A DNA stretch of 64,000 nucleotides. Source: Sinomicrobium pectinilyticum (lineage in GTDB: Bacteria; Bacteroidota; Bacteroidia; Flavobacteriales; Flavobacteriaceae). The stretch is taken from assembly GCF_003725735.1 (NCBI RefSeq), contig NZ_RJTM01000109.1, forward strand, positions 32,717 to 96,716. The letters are read 5' to 3'. Under the pieces are notes generated by a model that worked only from the letters and a program-made list of their open reading frames with translations, had not been told where the DNA came from and ran no database searches. Position 1 is the first letter of the stretch; every line of letters begins with the position of its first letter. The position numbers and the translations under genes are program-made. Below are positions 20,862 to 29,413 of this stretch, one piece after another.

Positions 20862-21314
20862 TTATTCCCTGTTCCGGGTATCTATGATAATGGTAACCGG
20901 GCCGTCATTGATAAGGCTCACTTTCATGTCAGCACCAAATTCTCCGGTCCCTATGTCCTTACCGGTGTCTTCTTTCATCTGCTTTATAAAATTCTCGTAC
21001 AGGGGAATGGAAATCTCAGGTCTGGCAGCTTTGATATAGGAAGGACGGTTGCCCTTTCTGGTAGAAGCATGAAGTGTAAACTGGCTTACCACAATGATAT
21101 CTCCGCCGGTTTCCAGAACAGACCTGTTCATCACCCCGTTTTCATCGTTAAAAATGCGAAGGTTGGCTATTTTTCGCGACAACCAGATAACATCTTCTGC
21201 GGTATCCGCATTTTCCACACCCAGCAGGATGAGGAGCCCGTCTTTTACCGATGATTTTATTTTGTCTTCTATGGTAACGCTTGCTTCTTTTACACGTTGT
21301 ATTACTGCACGCAT
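20862..21314 (-). CDS. dtd: D-aminoacyl-tRNA deacylase
   Basis: A 150-residue homodimeric deacylase that frees D-amino acids (and misacylated Gly) from tRNA. Both signature motifs are present: SQFTLHAST (the SQFTL motif with catalytic Thr) and the C-terminal NDGPVTIIIDT (the NxGPVT cross-subunit motif). The N-terminus MRAVIQRVKEASVTI is standard, as is the length. It lies 314 bases after rsgA, a gap that holds the second composite repeat. Confidence 0.96.
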   Translation of the reverse strand: MRAVIQRVKEASVTIEDKIKSSVKDGLLILLGVENADTAEDVIWLSRKIANLRIFNDENGVMNRSVLETGGDIIVVSQFTLHASTRKGNRPSYIKAARPEISIPLYENFIKQMKEDTGKDIGTGEFGADMKVSLINDGPVTIIIDTRNRE

Positions 21315-21385
21315 ATTAATATTCTTAAAAAATGTTATTCATTACGTGCCGGATCAGGGCAAACACGTCATAAAATTATAAATAG

Positions 21386-21486
21386 TTACAGGTTGCAGGT
21401 CACAAGTTTCAAATTACAGGTTACAGGTTGCAATAAAGCGGAGGTGGCTGAGTGTTCCGGCTCCGCCGGAATGTATCGAAGCCACC
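21386..21486. repeat. Composite repeat: heptad tract plus GGTGGCT hairpin, copy 2
   Basis: 21386-21434 holds seven 7-mers (TTACAGG, TTGCAGG, TCACAAG, TTTCAAA, TTACAGG twice, TTGCAAT). 21443-21486 is the nested hairpin, outer stem GGTGGCT / AGCCACC and inner stem TTCCGGC / GCCGGAA. Compared with copy 1 the outer stem is identical and the inner stem is replaced on both sides. The remaining 142 bases of the rsgA-dtd gap have pyrimidine-rich low-complexity sequence and no gene. Confidence 0.85.
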
Positions 21487-21628
21487 GGCCACGAAATCTC
21501 CCGGTCATCCTTATAATCCCGATCCTCTCATTCCCAAAATTCTTTTACCCTATGGTCGCATTCTCACTTTCTCACATTCTCAGATCCTGTGCATGATGTG
21601 CTGCTTTCTGTACCGGATCAGGAACTGC

Positions 21629-22603
21629 TTAGGTCTTATCCTCTTCTCCGTAAATGTCGGTACGGTAGTTTTCATCTTCTCCTTCCAGTATCTGAAGGTA
21701 GCTTTTATACCTGCTCCAGGGAATTTCACCGTCTTCCAGGGCTTGTTTTACGGCGCAATGCGGCTCGTCTACATGCAGGCAATTGTTAAACCTGCACTCT
21801 CCTTTTCTGGCAAAAAACTCGGGAAAATAATCGCCTATCTCTTCTTTTTCCATATCTATGATACCAAACCCCTTAATTCCCGGGGTGTCTATAATCCTGG
21901 CATCGAAACCGAGATCGAACATTTCGGCAAACGTCGTGGTATGCTGTCCTTGCTTATGTTGTCCGGAAATTTCGGCGGTTTTCAGGTTCAGCCTTGGTTC
22001 AATAGCATTGACCAGGGTGGATTTACCTACACCGGAATGCCCGGAAAACATGCTTACTTTTCCCTGCATCCGCTCTTTTACCTTATCTATGTTTTTCCCA
22101 TTCAGGGCAGATACGCCTATACATTCGTAACCTACCTGGCGGTACATGGCCGCAAGATATTTTACTTCCAGGAGTTCTTCCTCATTGTACTGATCGGCTT
22201 TATTGAAAAGCAATATGGCTTCGATGTCATATGCCTCGGCCGTAACAAGAAAACGGTCGATAAAAGTGGTTAATGTCAGTGGGTTTTTCAGGGTCACCAG
22301 CAAAAATACCTGGTCGATATTTGCGGCTATGATGTGTTTTTGTTTGGACAGGTTGACAGATTTACGCACAATGTAATTCCTCCGGTCGTGAATATGCGCA
22401 ATGATCCCCGTACCGGCATCCCGATAACTATCGGAACCGTCTGTTTCCGGTTCAAAATCCACCACATCGCCCACGGCAACGGGATTGGTACTTTTTATTC
22501 CCTTGATACGGAATTTCCCTTTGATCCTGCAATCGAACACCTGTCCGTCGTCGGTCTTGACCGTGTACCAGCTTCCGGTAGATTTGTAGACTGTTCCTGT
22601 CAT
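21629..22603 (-). CDS. rsgA: Ribosome small-subunit maturation GTPase RsgA
   Basis: A 324-residue circularly permuted GTPase that checks late 30S maturation. An N-terminal OB fold (to about 75) precedes the permuted motifs: G4 NKAD at 134-137, G1 GHSGVGKS at 188-195, G3 DTPG at 239-242, and the zinc finger with Cys270, Cys275, His277 and Cys283 (ECRFNNCLHVDEPHC). All are intact and length is typical. It follows the DAHP synthase gene after 162 bases. Its placement right behind aromatic biosynthesis genes is likely a lineage-conserved arrangement rather than a functional link. Confidence 0.96.
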   Translation of the reverse strand: MTGTVYKSTGSWYTVKTDDGQVFDCRIKGKFRIKGIKSTNPVAVGDVVDFEPETDGSDSYRDAGTGIIAHIHDRRNYIVRKSVNLSKQKHIIAANIDQVFLLVTLKNPLTLTTFIDRFLVTAEAYDIEAILLFNKADQYNEEELLEVKYLAAMYRQVGYECIGVSALNGKNIDKVKERMQGKVSMFSGHSGVGKSTLVNAIEPRLNLKTAEISGQHKQGQHTTTFAEMFDLGFDARIIDTPGIKGFGIIDMEKEEIGDYFPEFFARKGECRFNNCLHVDEPHCAVKQALEDGEIPWSRYKSYLQILEGEDENYRTDIYGEEDKT

Positions 22604-22765
22604 AGGCTAAAAAGAAGTGCCCGGAAAAACAATATTACCGTTTCTGCCGCCCGTACGATCGTATCGGGTTACAGCGAACCGGATTTTCCCTTCCGGACAC
22701 TCCCGGAATATTAATTGCGAAAAATTTGTTTTAGTACATCACAAAAATCTGTACAGTTTACAAAT

Positions 22766-23848
22766 TTACGCTTTTAATATCTTTTCCTGGTGATTAATAG
22801 ACTCCTGGTGGATAGCCTTGAACATTTTCAGGATAAATTCCTCGCTCAATCCTCTTTCCTGTCCTTCGAGTATCATCCTTCCCAGAATTTCGTTCCATCG
22901 TTTGCTTTGCAGAACGGCAACGTTCTTCTGTTTTTTCAGGGCCCCTATCTCATCGGATATTTTCATTCGCTTCCCGAGCGTATCGATAAGGCCATTGTCT
23001 ATAACATCTATTTGTGCGCGGAGCATTCCCAGTTTGTTGTTGTACTCGGCTTCCGCATCACTTTCTTTTCTTATTTTAAGGTCCTGCATGATCTGAACAA
23101 GCCTTTGGGGAGTAACCTGTTGCGATGCATCACTCCATGCATTGTCCGGATCGTTGTGGGTTTCTATCATCAACCCGTCATAATTCAGGTCCAGGGCGGT
23201 CTGTGCCACATCAAAGATCATGTCTCGTTTACCGGTGATATGCGACGGGTCGCAGATAAGGGGAAGATCCGGAAACCTGTTTTGTAATTCGATAGCCAGC
23301 TGCCACTCGGGAATATTCCTGTACTTGGTTTTTTCGTAGGTAGAGAACCCCCTGTGGATAACACCGAGTTTCTTAATATCGGAAGAGTACAGGCGCTCTA
23401 TACCTCCGAGCCACAAAGACAGGTCCGGGTTTACGGGGTTTTTTACCAGCACTACCTTATCTGTCCCTTTAAGGGCGTCGGCTATTTCCTGAACGATAAA
23501 AGGACTTACGGTAGATCTTGCGCCTATCCACAACAGGTCGATATCGTGCTCCAGGGCCAGTTTTACGTGGGCTGCATTGGCCACTTCCGTTGCCGTGAGC
23601 ATCCCGGTCTCTTCCTTGGCTTTTTGTAACCATTTTAGCCCTAATGCTCCTACCCCTTCAAAATTGCCGGGACGTGTACGCGGCTTCCATATTCCGGCAC
23701 GAAAATAAGTAACATCGGTATCTTTCAGCTCATGCGCTATTTTCAACACCTGTTCTTCTGTTTCGGCACTACAGGGGCCGGCAATTACCAGAGGGTGGTC
23801 CAATTGCAGGTCGTTCAGCCATCCCCTCATCTCTTTCGAATTTTCCAT
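22766..23848 (-). CDS. Bifunctional DAHP synthase / chorismate mutase (AroQ-type)
   Basis: A 360-residue fusion. Residues 1-265 are a KDO8P-synthase-like (type I-beta) 3-deoxy-7-phosphoheptulonate synthase: AGPCSAE at 23-29, GIWKPRTRPGNFEGVG, IWIG-type LLWIGARSTVSPF and DPSHITGKRDM. Residues about 265-360 are an all-helical AroQ-class chorismate mutase (LGMLRAQIDVIDNGLIDTLGKRMKISDEIG, then KRWNEIL). Thus the enzyme that opens the shikimate pathway and the one that branches chorismate to prephenate are joined; in E. coli the mutase is instead fused to PheA or TyrA. A fused mutase often supplies feedback sensing by prephenate or chorismate to the synthase. Fourth gene of the pheA operon. Confidence 0.93.
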   Translation of the reverse strand: MENSKEMRGWLNDLQLDHPLVIAGPCSAETEEQVLKIAHELKDTDVTYFRAGIWKPRTRPGNFEGVGALGLKWLQKAKEETGMLTATEVANAAHVKLALEHDIDLLWIGARSTVSPFIVQEIADALKGTDKVVLVKNPVNPDLSLWLGGIERLYSSDIKKLGVIHRGFSTYEKTKYRNIPEWQLAIELQNRFPDLPLICDPSHITGKRDMIFDVAQTALDLNYDGLMIETHNDPDNAWSDASQQVTPQRLVQIMQDLKIRKESDAEAEYNNKLGMLRAQIDVIDNGLIDTLGKRMKISDEIGALKKQKNVAVLQSKRWNEILGRMILEGQERGLSEEFILKMFKAIHQESINHQEKILKA

Positions 23849-23921
23849 GATCTTTTTTAATTTGTAAATTCCAGTTTTGGTTCTTTATTTTTTTATTATA
23901 AACATTCCTTATTTTTTTACT

Positions 23922-23963
23922 GAGACATACAGCCGTATGTCTCTACGGGATATGGATATCCCG
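23922..23963. repeat. Dispersed palindrome pair after tyrA
   Basis: Stem GAGACATAC / GTATGTCTC with loop AGCC at 23922-23943, next to a second palindrome CGGGATAT / ATATCCCG (23946-23963) that ends directly at the tyrA stop codon. The first has the same 9-4-9 design as the hairpin at 37173-37194. No T-run follows on the minus strand. Confidence 0.8.
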
Positions 23964-24827
23964 TTACGGGGTGGGAACGTTGATCCCTTTCAGGATCTCC
24001 TTTATCCTGTTGGTATTTTCCATTTCGCTGTAAATAGCCTCGAATTCCCCTTTTTTCACCAGGTCCAGGAACTGTTGTAAATTGGCAATATATTCTTCGA
24101 GGGTTTCGACAACATTCGCTTTGTTCTGCTCGAAAATGGGTGCCCACATGGCCGGTGAACTCTTGGCGAGACGCACGGTACTCTCAAATCCGCTTCCGGC
24201 CATGTCAAAAATATCGCGTTCATTCTTTTCTTTTTCAATAACCGTCTTTCCCAACATAAAAGAACTGATATGTGACAAATGAGACACGTAGGCTATATGC
24301 CTGTCATGCGACGCCGGGTCCATATAGCGGATCCGCATCCCTATATCGGTAAACAGTTTCAATGCTTTTTCCTGTAGTTTGAATGCTGTTTTTTCCACTT
24401 CGCATATAATATTCACCTTGTTCGTGTACAATCCTGTCAGGGCTGCGGAAGGCCCTGAAAATTCGGTCCCGGCGATGGGGTGGGCCGCAAGAAAATTCCG
24501 GCGTTTGGGATGCCCGGCTACAGCTTCACATATCAGCGATTTGGTAGATCCGGCATCGAACACCACGGCATCATCCCGGACGAGGTCGAGTACTTCGGGC
24601 AGCAGTTTGAGACTGGTATTTACGGGAACGGCCACAATAACGATATCTGCCTTTTCCACATCTTCCAGCCGGGCTTTCTTATCGATCAGTCCCAGTTCCA
24701 GGGCCTGCGCCAGGTGGTTATCGTTGGTATCGACACCGTAAATCTCCGTCTCTTCGTATACCGATCTGATATCGAGTGCGAAAGACCCTCCTATCAGGCC
24801 GAGCCCTATTACAAATACATTTGTCAT
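23964..24827 (-). CDS. tyrA: Prephenate dehydrogenase
   Basis: A 287-residue NAD-dependent dehydrogenase that converts prephenate to 4-hydroxyphenylpyruvate for tyrosine. The start at 24827 gives MTNVFVIGLGLIGGSFALDI with the Rossmann motif GLGLIGG first; an upstream GTG at 24857 is possible but less likely. FDAGSTKS, AAHPIAGTEFSGP (the His and substrate-binding segment) and SHLSHISSFML are family blocks. It lacks both the fused chorismate mutase of E. coli TyrA and a C-terminal ACT domain. Third gene of the operon, 39 bases after the aminotransferase. Confidence 0.93.
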   Translation of the reverse strand: MTNVFVIGLGLIGGSFALDIRSVYEETEIYGVDTNDNHLAQALELGLIDKKARLEDVEKADIVIVAVPVNTSLKLLPEVLDLVRDDAVVFDAGSTKSLICEAVAGHPKRRNFLAAHPIAGTEFSGPSAALTGLYTNKVNIICEVEKTAFKLQEKALKLFTDIGMRIRYMDPASHDRHIAYVSHLSHISSFMLGKTVIEKEKNERDIFDMAGSGFESTVRLAKSSPAMWAPIFEQNKANVVETLEEYIANLQQFLDLVKKGEFEAIYSEMENTNRIKEILKGINVPTP

Positions 24828-24866
24828 TTTACGTTTTTTTATCTTTGCCGAAGGCACTTACCTTCT

Positions 24867-26012
24867 CTATATCCGGTCTGTTGCTTCCTGTATTTTCTCT
24901 TTTGGGGTACACAGGGAAAAACGAATATAGCCTTCGCCATTTTTCCCGAAAATGGTTCCCGGGGTTATGAATATGCTTTTGTCGTACAATATGCGGTCTA
25001 TAAAAGCTTCTGCCGAAGTCACTTCCGCCGGCAATTTGGCCCAGACAAACATCCCTACTGCGTTGCTGTCATATGTACATCCCAGTTTTTCTATAAGCCG
25101 GTACATGAGCTCCCTTCTCTCTCCGTATACCTGATTGATACCGGAATACCATTCATCCGAACAGCAGAGTGCGGCTATGGCTCCTTTCTGAATCCCGTAA
25201 AACATACCGCTGTCCATATTGCTTTTTACCTTGAGTACGGCATTGATGTTCTTGTCATTTCCCATCACCATTCCCACACGCCAACCGGCCATATTAAAGG
25301 TCTTACTCAGGGAATTGAGTTCCAGGGCCACTTCTTTTGCACCTTCTACCCTCAGGATACTTGCCGGGCTGTCATTGAGGACAAAGCTGTACGGATTATC
25401 ATTCACCAAAAGGATGTTGTTCCTCCGGGCAAAAGCCACCAATTCTTCGTATAACTCCCGGGTACCATTGGTGCCGGTAGGCATATGCGGATAGTTGAGC
25501 CACATCATTTTCACCTTGGAAAGTCCTTGTTTTTCCAAGACATCCAGGTCGGGTAACCAACCGTTACTTTCGGTCAGGTCGTAATATCTCGGCACAGCGC
25601 CTATCAGTTTGGTCACCGAAGTATAGGTAGGATAACCGGGATCGGGGATTAGCGCCTCATCACCTTCGTTTAAAAAGGCCATAGAGATGTGCATAATACC
25701 TTCCTTGGACCCCATAAGCGGCAGTATCTCCGTATCCCTGTCCAGCGTAACCCCGAATTTTTCCTTGTAAAAATCCTTTACACCTTGGCGCAGTTCGGGC
25801 AATCCCTGGTAGCTTTGGTACTGGTGTGCCAGGGCATCGTCTACGGAATCACGGAGCGCCTTTATCACTTCGGGGGCAGGATGCAGATCGGGGCTTCCAA
25901 TACCCATATTGATAACCGGCTTGCCTTCGGACATAAGCTGTCTCACTTCCCGTAGTTTCCTGGAAAAGTAATACTCCTCTACCGTATTTAACCTTTTGGC
26001 TACCTCAATCAT
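24867..26012 (-). CDS. PLP-dependent class I/II aminotransferase, probably aromatic
   Basis: A 381-residue fold-type I aminotransferase. PLP Lys is residue 237 in SLSKTFNMAGWRVG; substrate-carboxylate Arg lies near the C-terminus (EGYIRFSLCTP); DNPYSF provides the PLP-ring Asp/Tyr. It starts within the pheA stop (four-base overlap, ATGA) and is followed by tyrA. This position between prephenate dehydratase and prephenate dehydrogenase strongly suggests it transaminates phenylpyruvate and 4-hydroxyphenylpyruvate to Phe and Tyr; the sequence alone would allow other acceptors. Confidence 0.9.
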   Translation of the reverse strand: MIEVAKRLNTVEEYYFSRKLREVRQLMSEGKPVINMGIGSPDLHPAPEVIKALRDSVDDALAHQYQSYQGLPELRQGVKDFYKEKFGVTLDRDTEILPLMGSKEGIMHISMAFLNEGDEALIPDPGYPTYTSVTKLIGAVPRYYDLTESNGWLPDLDVLEKQGLSKVKMMWLNYPHMPTGTNGTRELYEELVAFARRNNILLVNDNPYSFVLNDSPASILRVEGAKEVALELNSLSKTFNMAGWRVGMVMGNDKNINAVLKVKSNMDSGMFYGIQKGAIAALCCSDEWYSGINQVYGERRELMYRLIEKLGCTYDSNAVGMFVWAKLPAEVTSAEAFIDRILYDKSIFITPGTIFGKNGEGYIRFSLCTPKEKIQEATDRI

Positions 26013-26836
26013 AGTTTTACATTTTTGTACTCACCGAGTATTTTAAAATCTTCTGTCATGATCTGTAAAAGGGATTTTGCCTTTTTGAAATCGTCGTACT
26101 TCTCAAAAGTAACATCGACGAAAAAGGAATATTTCCAGGGGGTTTCAATAACCGGAAGCGATTGTATTTTTGTCAGGTTCAACCGGCAATCGCTCATTAC
26201 GTTAAGCACGGTAGCGAGGCTTCCGCGTTTGTGGTCGGTCTTGAATTTTATCGATGCCTTGTTTATTTCTTCTTCGGGCAATACGGAATTTTTTGTCTGT
26301 ACGATGACAAAACGGGTGGAATTGTCCTGAATGGTCTGGATATTCTCTGCCAGGATCTGCATATCGAAAAGTTCGGCGGCAGTCCTGCTGGCTATCGCAC
26401 CTATTCCCTTCAATCCGTTTTGCCGGATCCTCCTTGCCGTTTCGGCCGTGTCGGCATCTTCTACCAGTTTGATATGCGGATGTTGCTTAAAAAACTTTTT
26501 ACACTGCAACAAAGCCATGGGATGGGAATATACCTCTCGGATGTCTTCCAGTCCCTGGCCTGGCAAAGCCATCAGGTTATGGTGGATGTTTACATAATGC
26601 TCCCCTATAATGTGCAGTTCGTTATTATCTATCAAGGCGTAATTGGGGATGATAGAACCTGCAATGGAATTTTCGATGGCCATGACAGCACTGTTTGCGG
26701 TCTTGTCCAGAAGGCTGTCTACTAAACTGTCGAAAGAAAGGCATTCCAGAATCTCCGTATCATTGCTGAAATATTCTCTTGCCACCTGATGGTGAAAAGA
26801 TCCTTTAATTCCCTGTATGGCTACTATCTTACTCAT
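26009..26836 (-). CDS. pheA: Prephenate dehydratase with altered ACT regulatory motif
   Basis: A 275-residue monofunctional enzyme that converts prephenate to phenylpyruvate. The catalytic half (1-185) contains PIENSIAG-like MAIENSIAGSI (52-62) and the TRF motif NSTRFVIV with Thr174. An ACT domain follows (about 192-275). In the ACT domain the two motifs that bind Phe in other dehydratases are changed: GALV is GSLA (205-208) and ESRP is QSLP (225-228, in LTKIQSLPVIETPWKYSFF). This may weaken allosteric Phe inhibition. First gene of the aromatic operon, preceded by a leader-peptide attenuator. Confidence 0.95.
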   Translation of the reverse strand: MSKIVAIQGIKGSFHHQVAREYFSNDTEILECLSFDSLVDSLLDKTANSAVMAIENSIAGSIIPNYALIDNNELHIIGEHYVNIHHNLMALPGQGLEDIREVYSHPMALLQCKKFFKQHPHIKLVEDADTAETARRIRQNGLKGIGAIASRTAAELFDMQILAENIQTIQDNSTRFVIVQTKNSVLPEEEINKASIKFKTDHKRGSLATVLNVMSDCRLNLTKIQSLPVIETPWKYSFFVDVTFEKYDDFKKAKSLLQIMTEDFKILGEYKNVKL

Positions 26837-26884
26837 GTTGCTGCAATTACCTGCATATTTTTTGTTATTACGATTTTTAAGACC

Positions 26885-26912
26885 AAAAAAAAGTCCCGGA
26901 AAATCCGGGACT
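26885..26912 (-). terminator. Attenuator terminator in the pheA leader
   Basis: On the minus strand, a 9-bp stem AGTCCCGGA / TCCGGGACT with a tight loop and eight T residues, 28 bases past the leader-peptide stop and about 48 bases before pheA. It lies between promoter and pheA and so would stop transcription before the structural genes. Its 5' arm can alternatively pair with bases 26948-26953 inside the leader reading frame (6 bp), an antiterminator. Confidence 0.88.
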
Positions 26913-26939
26913 CGTCATATATTTTTTGCTCAAAATAAC

Positions 26940-27017
26940 CTATAACTGTCCCGTCCTCCCTTTAAAAAAGTAAAAGAAGAAGAAATAAAAGTTCCAGTTA
27001 TAAATAGTGTGAGCCAT
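26940..27017 (-). CDS. Phe/Tyr-rich leader peptide of the pheA operon attenuator
   Basis: A 25-codon ORF, ATG at 27017, stop TAG at 26940. Residues 10-18 are nine aromatic codons in a row (F-Y-F-F-F-F-Y-F-F); in total 7 Phe, 3 Tyr and 1 Trp out of 25. It starts about 16 bases after a predicted transcription start, in A-rich sequence typical of Bacteroidota starts, and ends 28 bases before an intrinsic terminator upstream of pheA. Codons 22-24 contain the segment that can pair with the terminator 5' arm. A ribosome stalled on Phe or Tyr codons when charged tRNA is scarce would leave this segment free and let transcription reach pheA; one that reaches the stop would mask it and allow termination. 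The mechanism is inferred from sequence only. Confidence 0.85.
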   Translation of the reverse strand: MAHTIYNWNFYFFFFYFFKGRTGQL

Positions 27018-27039
27018 TTGTTTATTCTATTTGACGCTG

Positions 27040-27069
27040 CTAAAGTAATTATAAATTTGAAACGGACAA
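27040..27069 (-). promoter_or_regulatory. Promoter of the pheA operon
   Basis: On the minus strand TTG (27067-27069) is 19 bases upstream of TACTTTAG (27040-27047), seven of eight matches to TAnnTTTG. The spacing agrees with the Bacteroidota consensus; predicted start near 27033. Confidence 0.65.
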
Positions 27070-27270
27070 GACAGGAGATGTATTTTTTTCATTTTTCCCG
27101 AAAAAAGGATAAAAAATAACAAATCGGAAATCTGACGGCGCCTTTATTATCAAAGTCATTCCCATTAACATCTTCACAAGTACAATATTTTCTTTTTTCC
27201 GCACGGATGAGATGCGAAATATCCGGATAAAGAAATACCGCAAAACATTTATCCTTAATAAGCGTTTATG

Positions 27271-27278
27271 TATTTTTG
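27271..27278 (+). promoter_or_regulatory. Putative -7 box of gldA
   Basis: TATTTTTG fits TAnnTTTG exactly, 32 bases before the gldA ATG. No clear -33 TTG. The 200 bases between this and the pheA promoter hold nothing else I can identify. Confidence 0.5.
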
Positions 27279-27310
27279 AAGACCAATACCAGCTACAAAA
27301 TATCTGTTCC

Positions 27311-28222
27311 ATGTCCATAGAAGTTGCCGACATATCCAAAAATTACGGAAACCAAAAGGCCCTTAACGAAGTGTCTTTCTCCATAAGAAAAGGGGAAGTT
27401 GTGGGTTTTCTCGGCCCCAACGGCGCCGGAAAATCTACACTGATGAAGATACTCACCACTTACATATCTGCCGATGCCGGCGAGGCCAGGGTAAACGGGT
27501 TTGATGTGGTTTCCGGAAAAAAAGAGGTACAGAAAAGTATCGGTTATCTTCCGGAACACAACCCGTTATACCTGGACATGTATGTAAGGGAATACCTGGA
27601 TTTCAGTGCATCGGTATACCGGTCTGCCGGAAAAAAGACAGATAAGGAACGTATTGCGGAAGTTATACAACTTACCGGACTGGCCCCGGAAGCACATAAA
27701 AAAATAGGACAGCTATCCAAAGGATACCGCCAGCGTACGGGGCTGGCCGCTGCCATGCTCCACGATCCGGAAGTACTTATACTGGACGAACCTACAACAG
27801 GACTGGACCCTAACCAGCTGGTGGAAGTAAGGGCGCTTATCCGCAATATGGGGAAGGAAAAGACCGTACTGCTCTCCACGCATATTATGCAGGAGGTGGA
27901 GGCTATTTGTGACAGGGTTATTATTATTAATCACGGAGAGATCGTAGCCGATAAAAAACTGGAAAGCCTGCGGGAAGCTTCGGAACAGGTGATCGAGGTG
28001 GAATTCGATTACCGCGTGGAACCCATTTTACTGGAAAACCTTCCCCATATCCGGTCGGTGACCAATATTTATGACTTTGTTTACGAACTGCGTTTCCACA
28101 CTTCGGTAGACATGCGACCGGCGGTATTTGATTTTGCTCACGACAACGGGTTAAAAACCCTGCAACTGCACCGAAAAAACCGGAACCTGGAAAGTTTGTT
28201 CCGCGAACTGACCCAGGCGTAA
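27311..28222 (+). CDS. gldA: Gliding-motility ABC transporter ATPase GldA
   Basis: A 303-residue ABC ATPase. Walker A GPNGAGKS at 35-42, Q-loop GYLPEHNPLYLDMYVREYLDF, signature LSKGYRQRTGLAAAM, Walker B LILDEPTTGLDPNQ and switch His in LLSTHIMQEVE are all present. The EHNPLY segment after the Q-loop and the C-terminal extension (about 220-303) fit GldA, which with GldF and GldG forms an ABC transporter needed for gliding in Flavobacterium. The start at 27311 gives MSIEVADISKNYG; upstream codons are promoter sequence. gldF and gldG are not in the window. A general ABC-2 type ATPase remains an alternative. Confidence 0.85.
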   Translation: MSIEVADISKNYGNQKALNEVSFSIRKGEVVGFLGPNGAGKSTLMKILTTYISADAGEARVNGFDVVSGKKEVQKSIGYLPEHNPLYLDMYVREYLDFSASVYRSAGKKTDKERIAEVIQLTGLAPEAHKKIGQLSKGYRQRTGLAAAMLHDPEVLILDEPTTGLDPNQLVEVRALIRNMGKEKTVLLSTHIMQEVEAICDRVIIINHGEIVADKKLESLREASEQVIEVEFDYRVEPILLENLPHIRSVTNIYDFVYELRFHTSVDMRPAVFDFAHDNGLKTLQLHRKNRNLESLFRELTQA

Positions 28223-28579
28223 AACGGGGTAAAATCAAAGAAAGAATTTTACGGTAATCCCATAAGATTGCTAAGGAGAATTGCTCGAAAATAACTGAAA
28301 AGAGCAGGGTACTGGCCATTACAGCACCGGGCAGCACCCCTTCCCGGAAAATCTTACTACGCCAGGAATTTACTGCTGTCAAAACCAGAGAAGCGAACGG
28401 TTTTTCCGCGGAAGTTATGCAGAAGACCGGTGCCCTCCTCTTCTTTTCCCGCCCCGGTTTACCGGATCGCCATATACGCTCCTGAATTTTTAACACTCTC
28501 CTTCCCCTAATTCCAGATTTTTAGCCTTACTTTAATACCTTCTATATGACCTATATATGTCAATCAAAAAGACCATATC
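28223..28579. other. Intergenic region after gldA
   Basis: 357 bases. I see no supported gene, no strong hairpin and no repeat. A long minus-strand open frame crosses part of it but runs antisense into gldA and has no recognisable features. A TACTTTAA (-7-like, six of eight) at about 28529 may serve the next gene. Confidence 0.5.
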
Positions 28580-29287
28580 ATGAAAAAACTGTTATTTCTC
28601 TTACTGATGCCAGGTTTCATCGCTCATTCTCAAAATGACCTGAACGACAATAAAAATACCACTTCTGTCAATATACCCCCTCTTACGGACAATGAGCGTC
28701 CGCAATACCTGAAAGAAGACCCCCAGAATATATATAACAGCCGTGACATAACCACCCTTGACCTGGTAGAAGCACTGGATCTTGCAGGCATTCAGATATA
28801 CAAATTCCATACCGGGAAATTTGACAAGGACTATCATCTGTACATCTTAAAGGACAAATACGAAAACGGAAAATTAACGGAGCAGGACACTATAGCCCTG
28901 ATGGATACCAAATATCATTATTATTCCGGGGACATCCTCATGTATGACCATCTGGATCAAATGAAAATATTTACCAAAGCCGATGGCAACAAAAGTTTTC
29001 TGGACATCCGCACCTACAGTATGGGACTGAAAACCAGTGTGGAACTGAAAAAAACTTCAGATAGCCAGTTTTTCATGTGGAAGGAATATGTAAACCCCTC
29101 CTGGGAACTGAACAGGAAAATTCCGCTGATGATCTTCGCTTCTTCCTGGTACGATGAAAAATTTAAAGTGAAACGTTTTTGCGGCGTTGCAAAATTAAAA
29201 GAAGGCGACGAAGGATCGGAAGAACTCCTCCGTTCTTCCCCGGGTTATGTCCTGATAAGCTATCTTGTGGAAAACAAACCGGAATAA
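28580..29287 (+). CDS. Secreted protein of unknown function
   Basis: 235 residues with signal peptide MKKLLFLLLMPGFIAHSQ and no lipobox. I do not recognise the family. The mature part begins with a polar, Asn/Asp-rich stretch (NDLNDNKNTTSVNIPPLTDNERP), then a compact domain with LVEALDLAGIQIYKFHTGKFDKDYHLYILKDKY. There are no repeats, no C-terminal sorting domain and one Cys. It has no operon partners: gldA is 357 bases upstream and a terminator follows. Probably periplasmic. Confidence 0.65.
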   Translation: MKKLLFLLLMPGFIAHSQNDLNDNKNTTSVNIPPLTDNERPQYLKEDPQNIYNSRDITTLDLVEALDLAGIQIYKFHTGKFDKDYHLYILKDKYENGKLTEQDTIALMDTKYHYYSGDILMYDHLDQMKIFTKADGNKSFLDIRTYSMGLKTSVELKKTSDSQFFMWKEYVNPSWELNRKIPLMIFASSWYDEKFKVKRFCGVAKLKEGDEGSEELLRSSPGYVLISYLVENKPE

Positions 29288-29413
29288 TTAACATCAATAA
29301 TGTTTAAGCCTTATGGACTAAAAGTACTCACACTGTGATAGGAAAAACACAAATGTTTGGAAATAAATCCTGGGCCTGGGCCTGGTCAAACTCCCCGTCC
29401 CGCAGGCGGGACA

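Noticed and set aside
24480..25454. A 324-codon plus-strand open frame across tyrA and the aminotransferase
   Set aside because: It overlaps two well-supported genes on the other strand and its translation lacks any conserved pattern.
27927..28496. A 189-codon minus-strand open frame after gldA
   Set aside because: Half of it is antisense to gldA, and the remainder shows no homology that I can recognise or start context.
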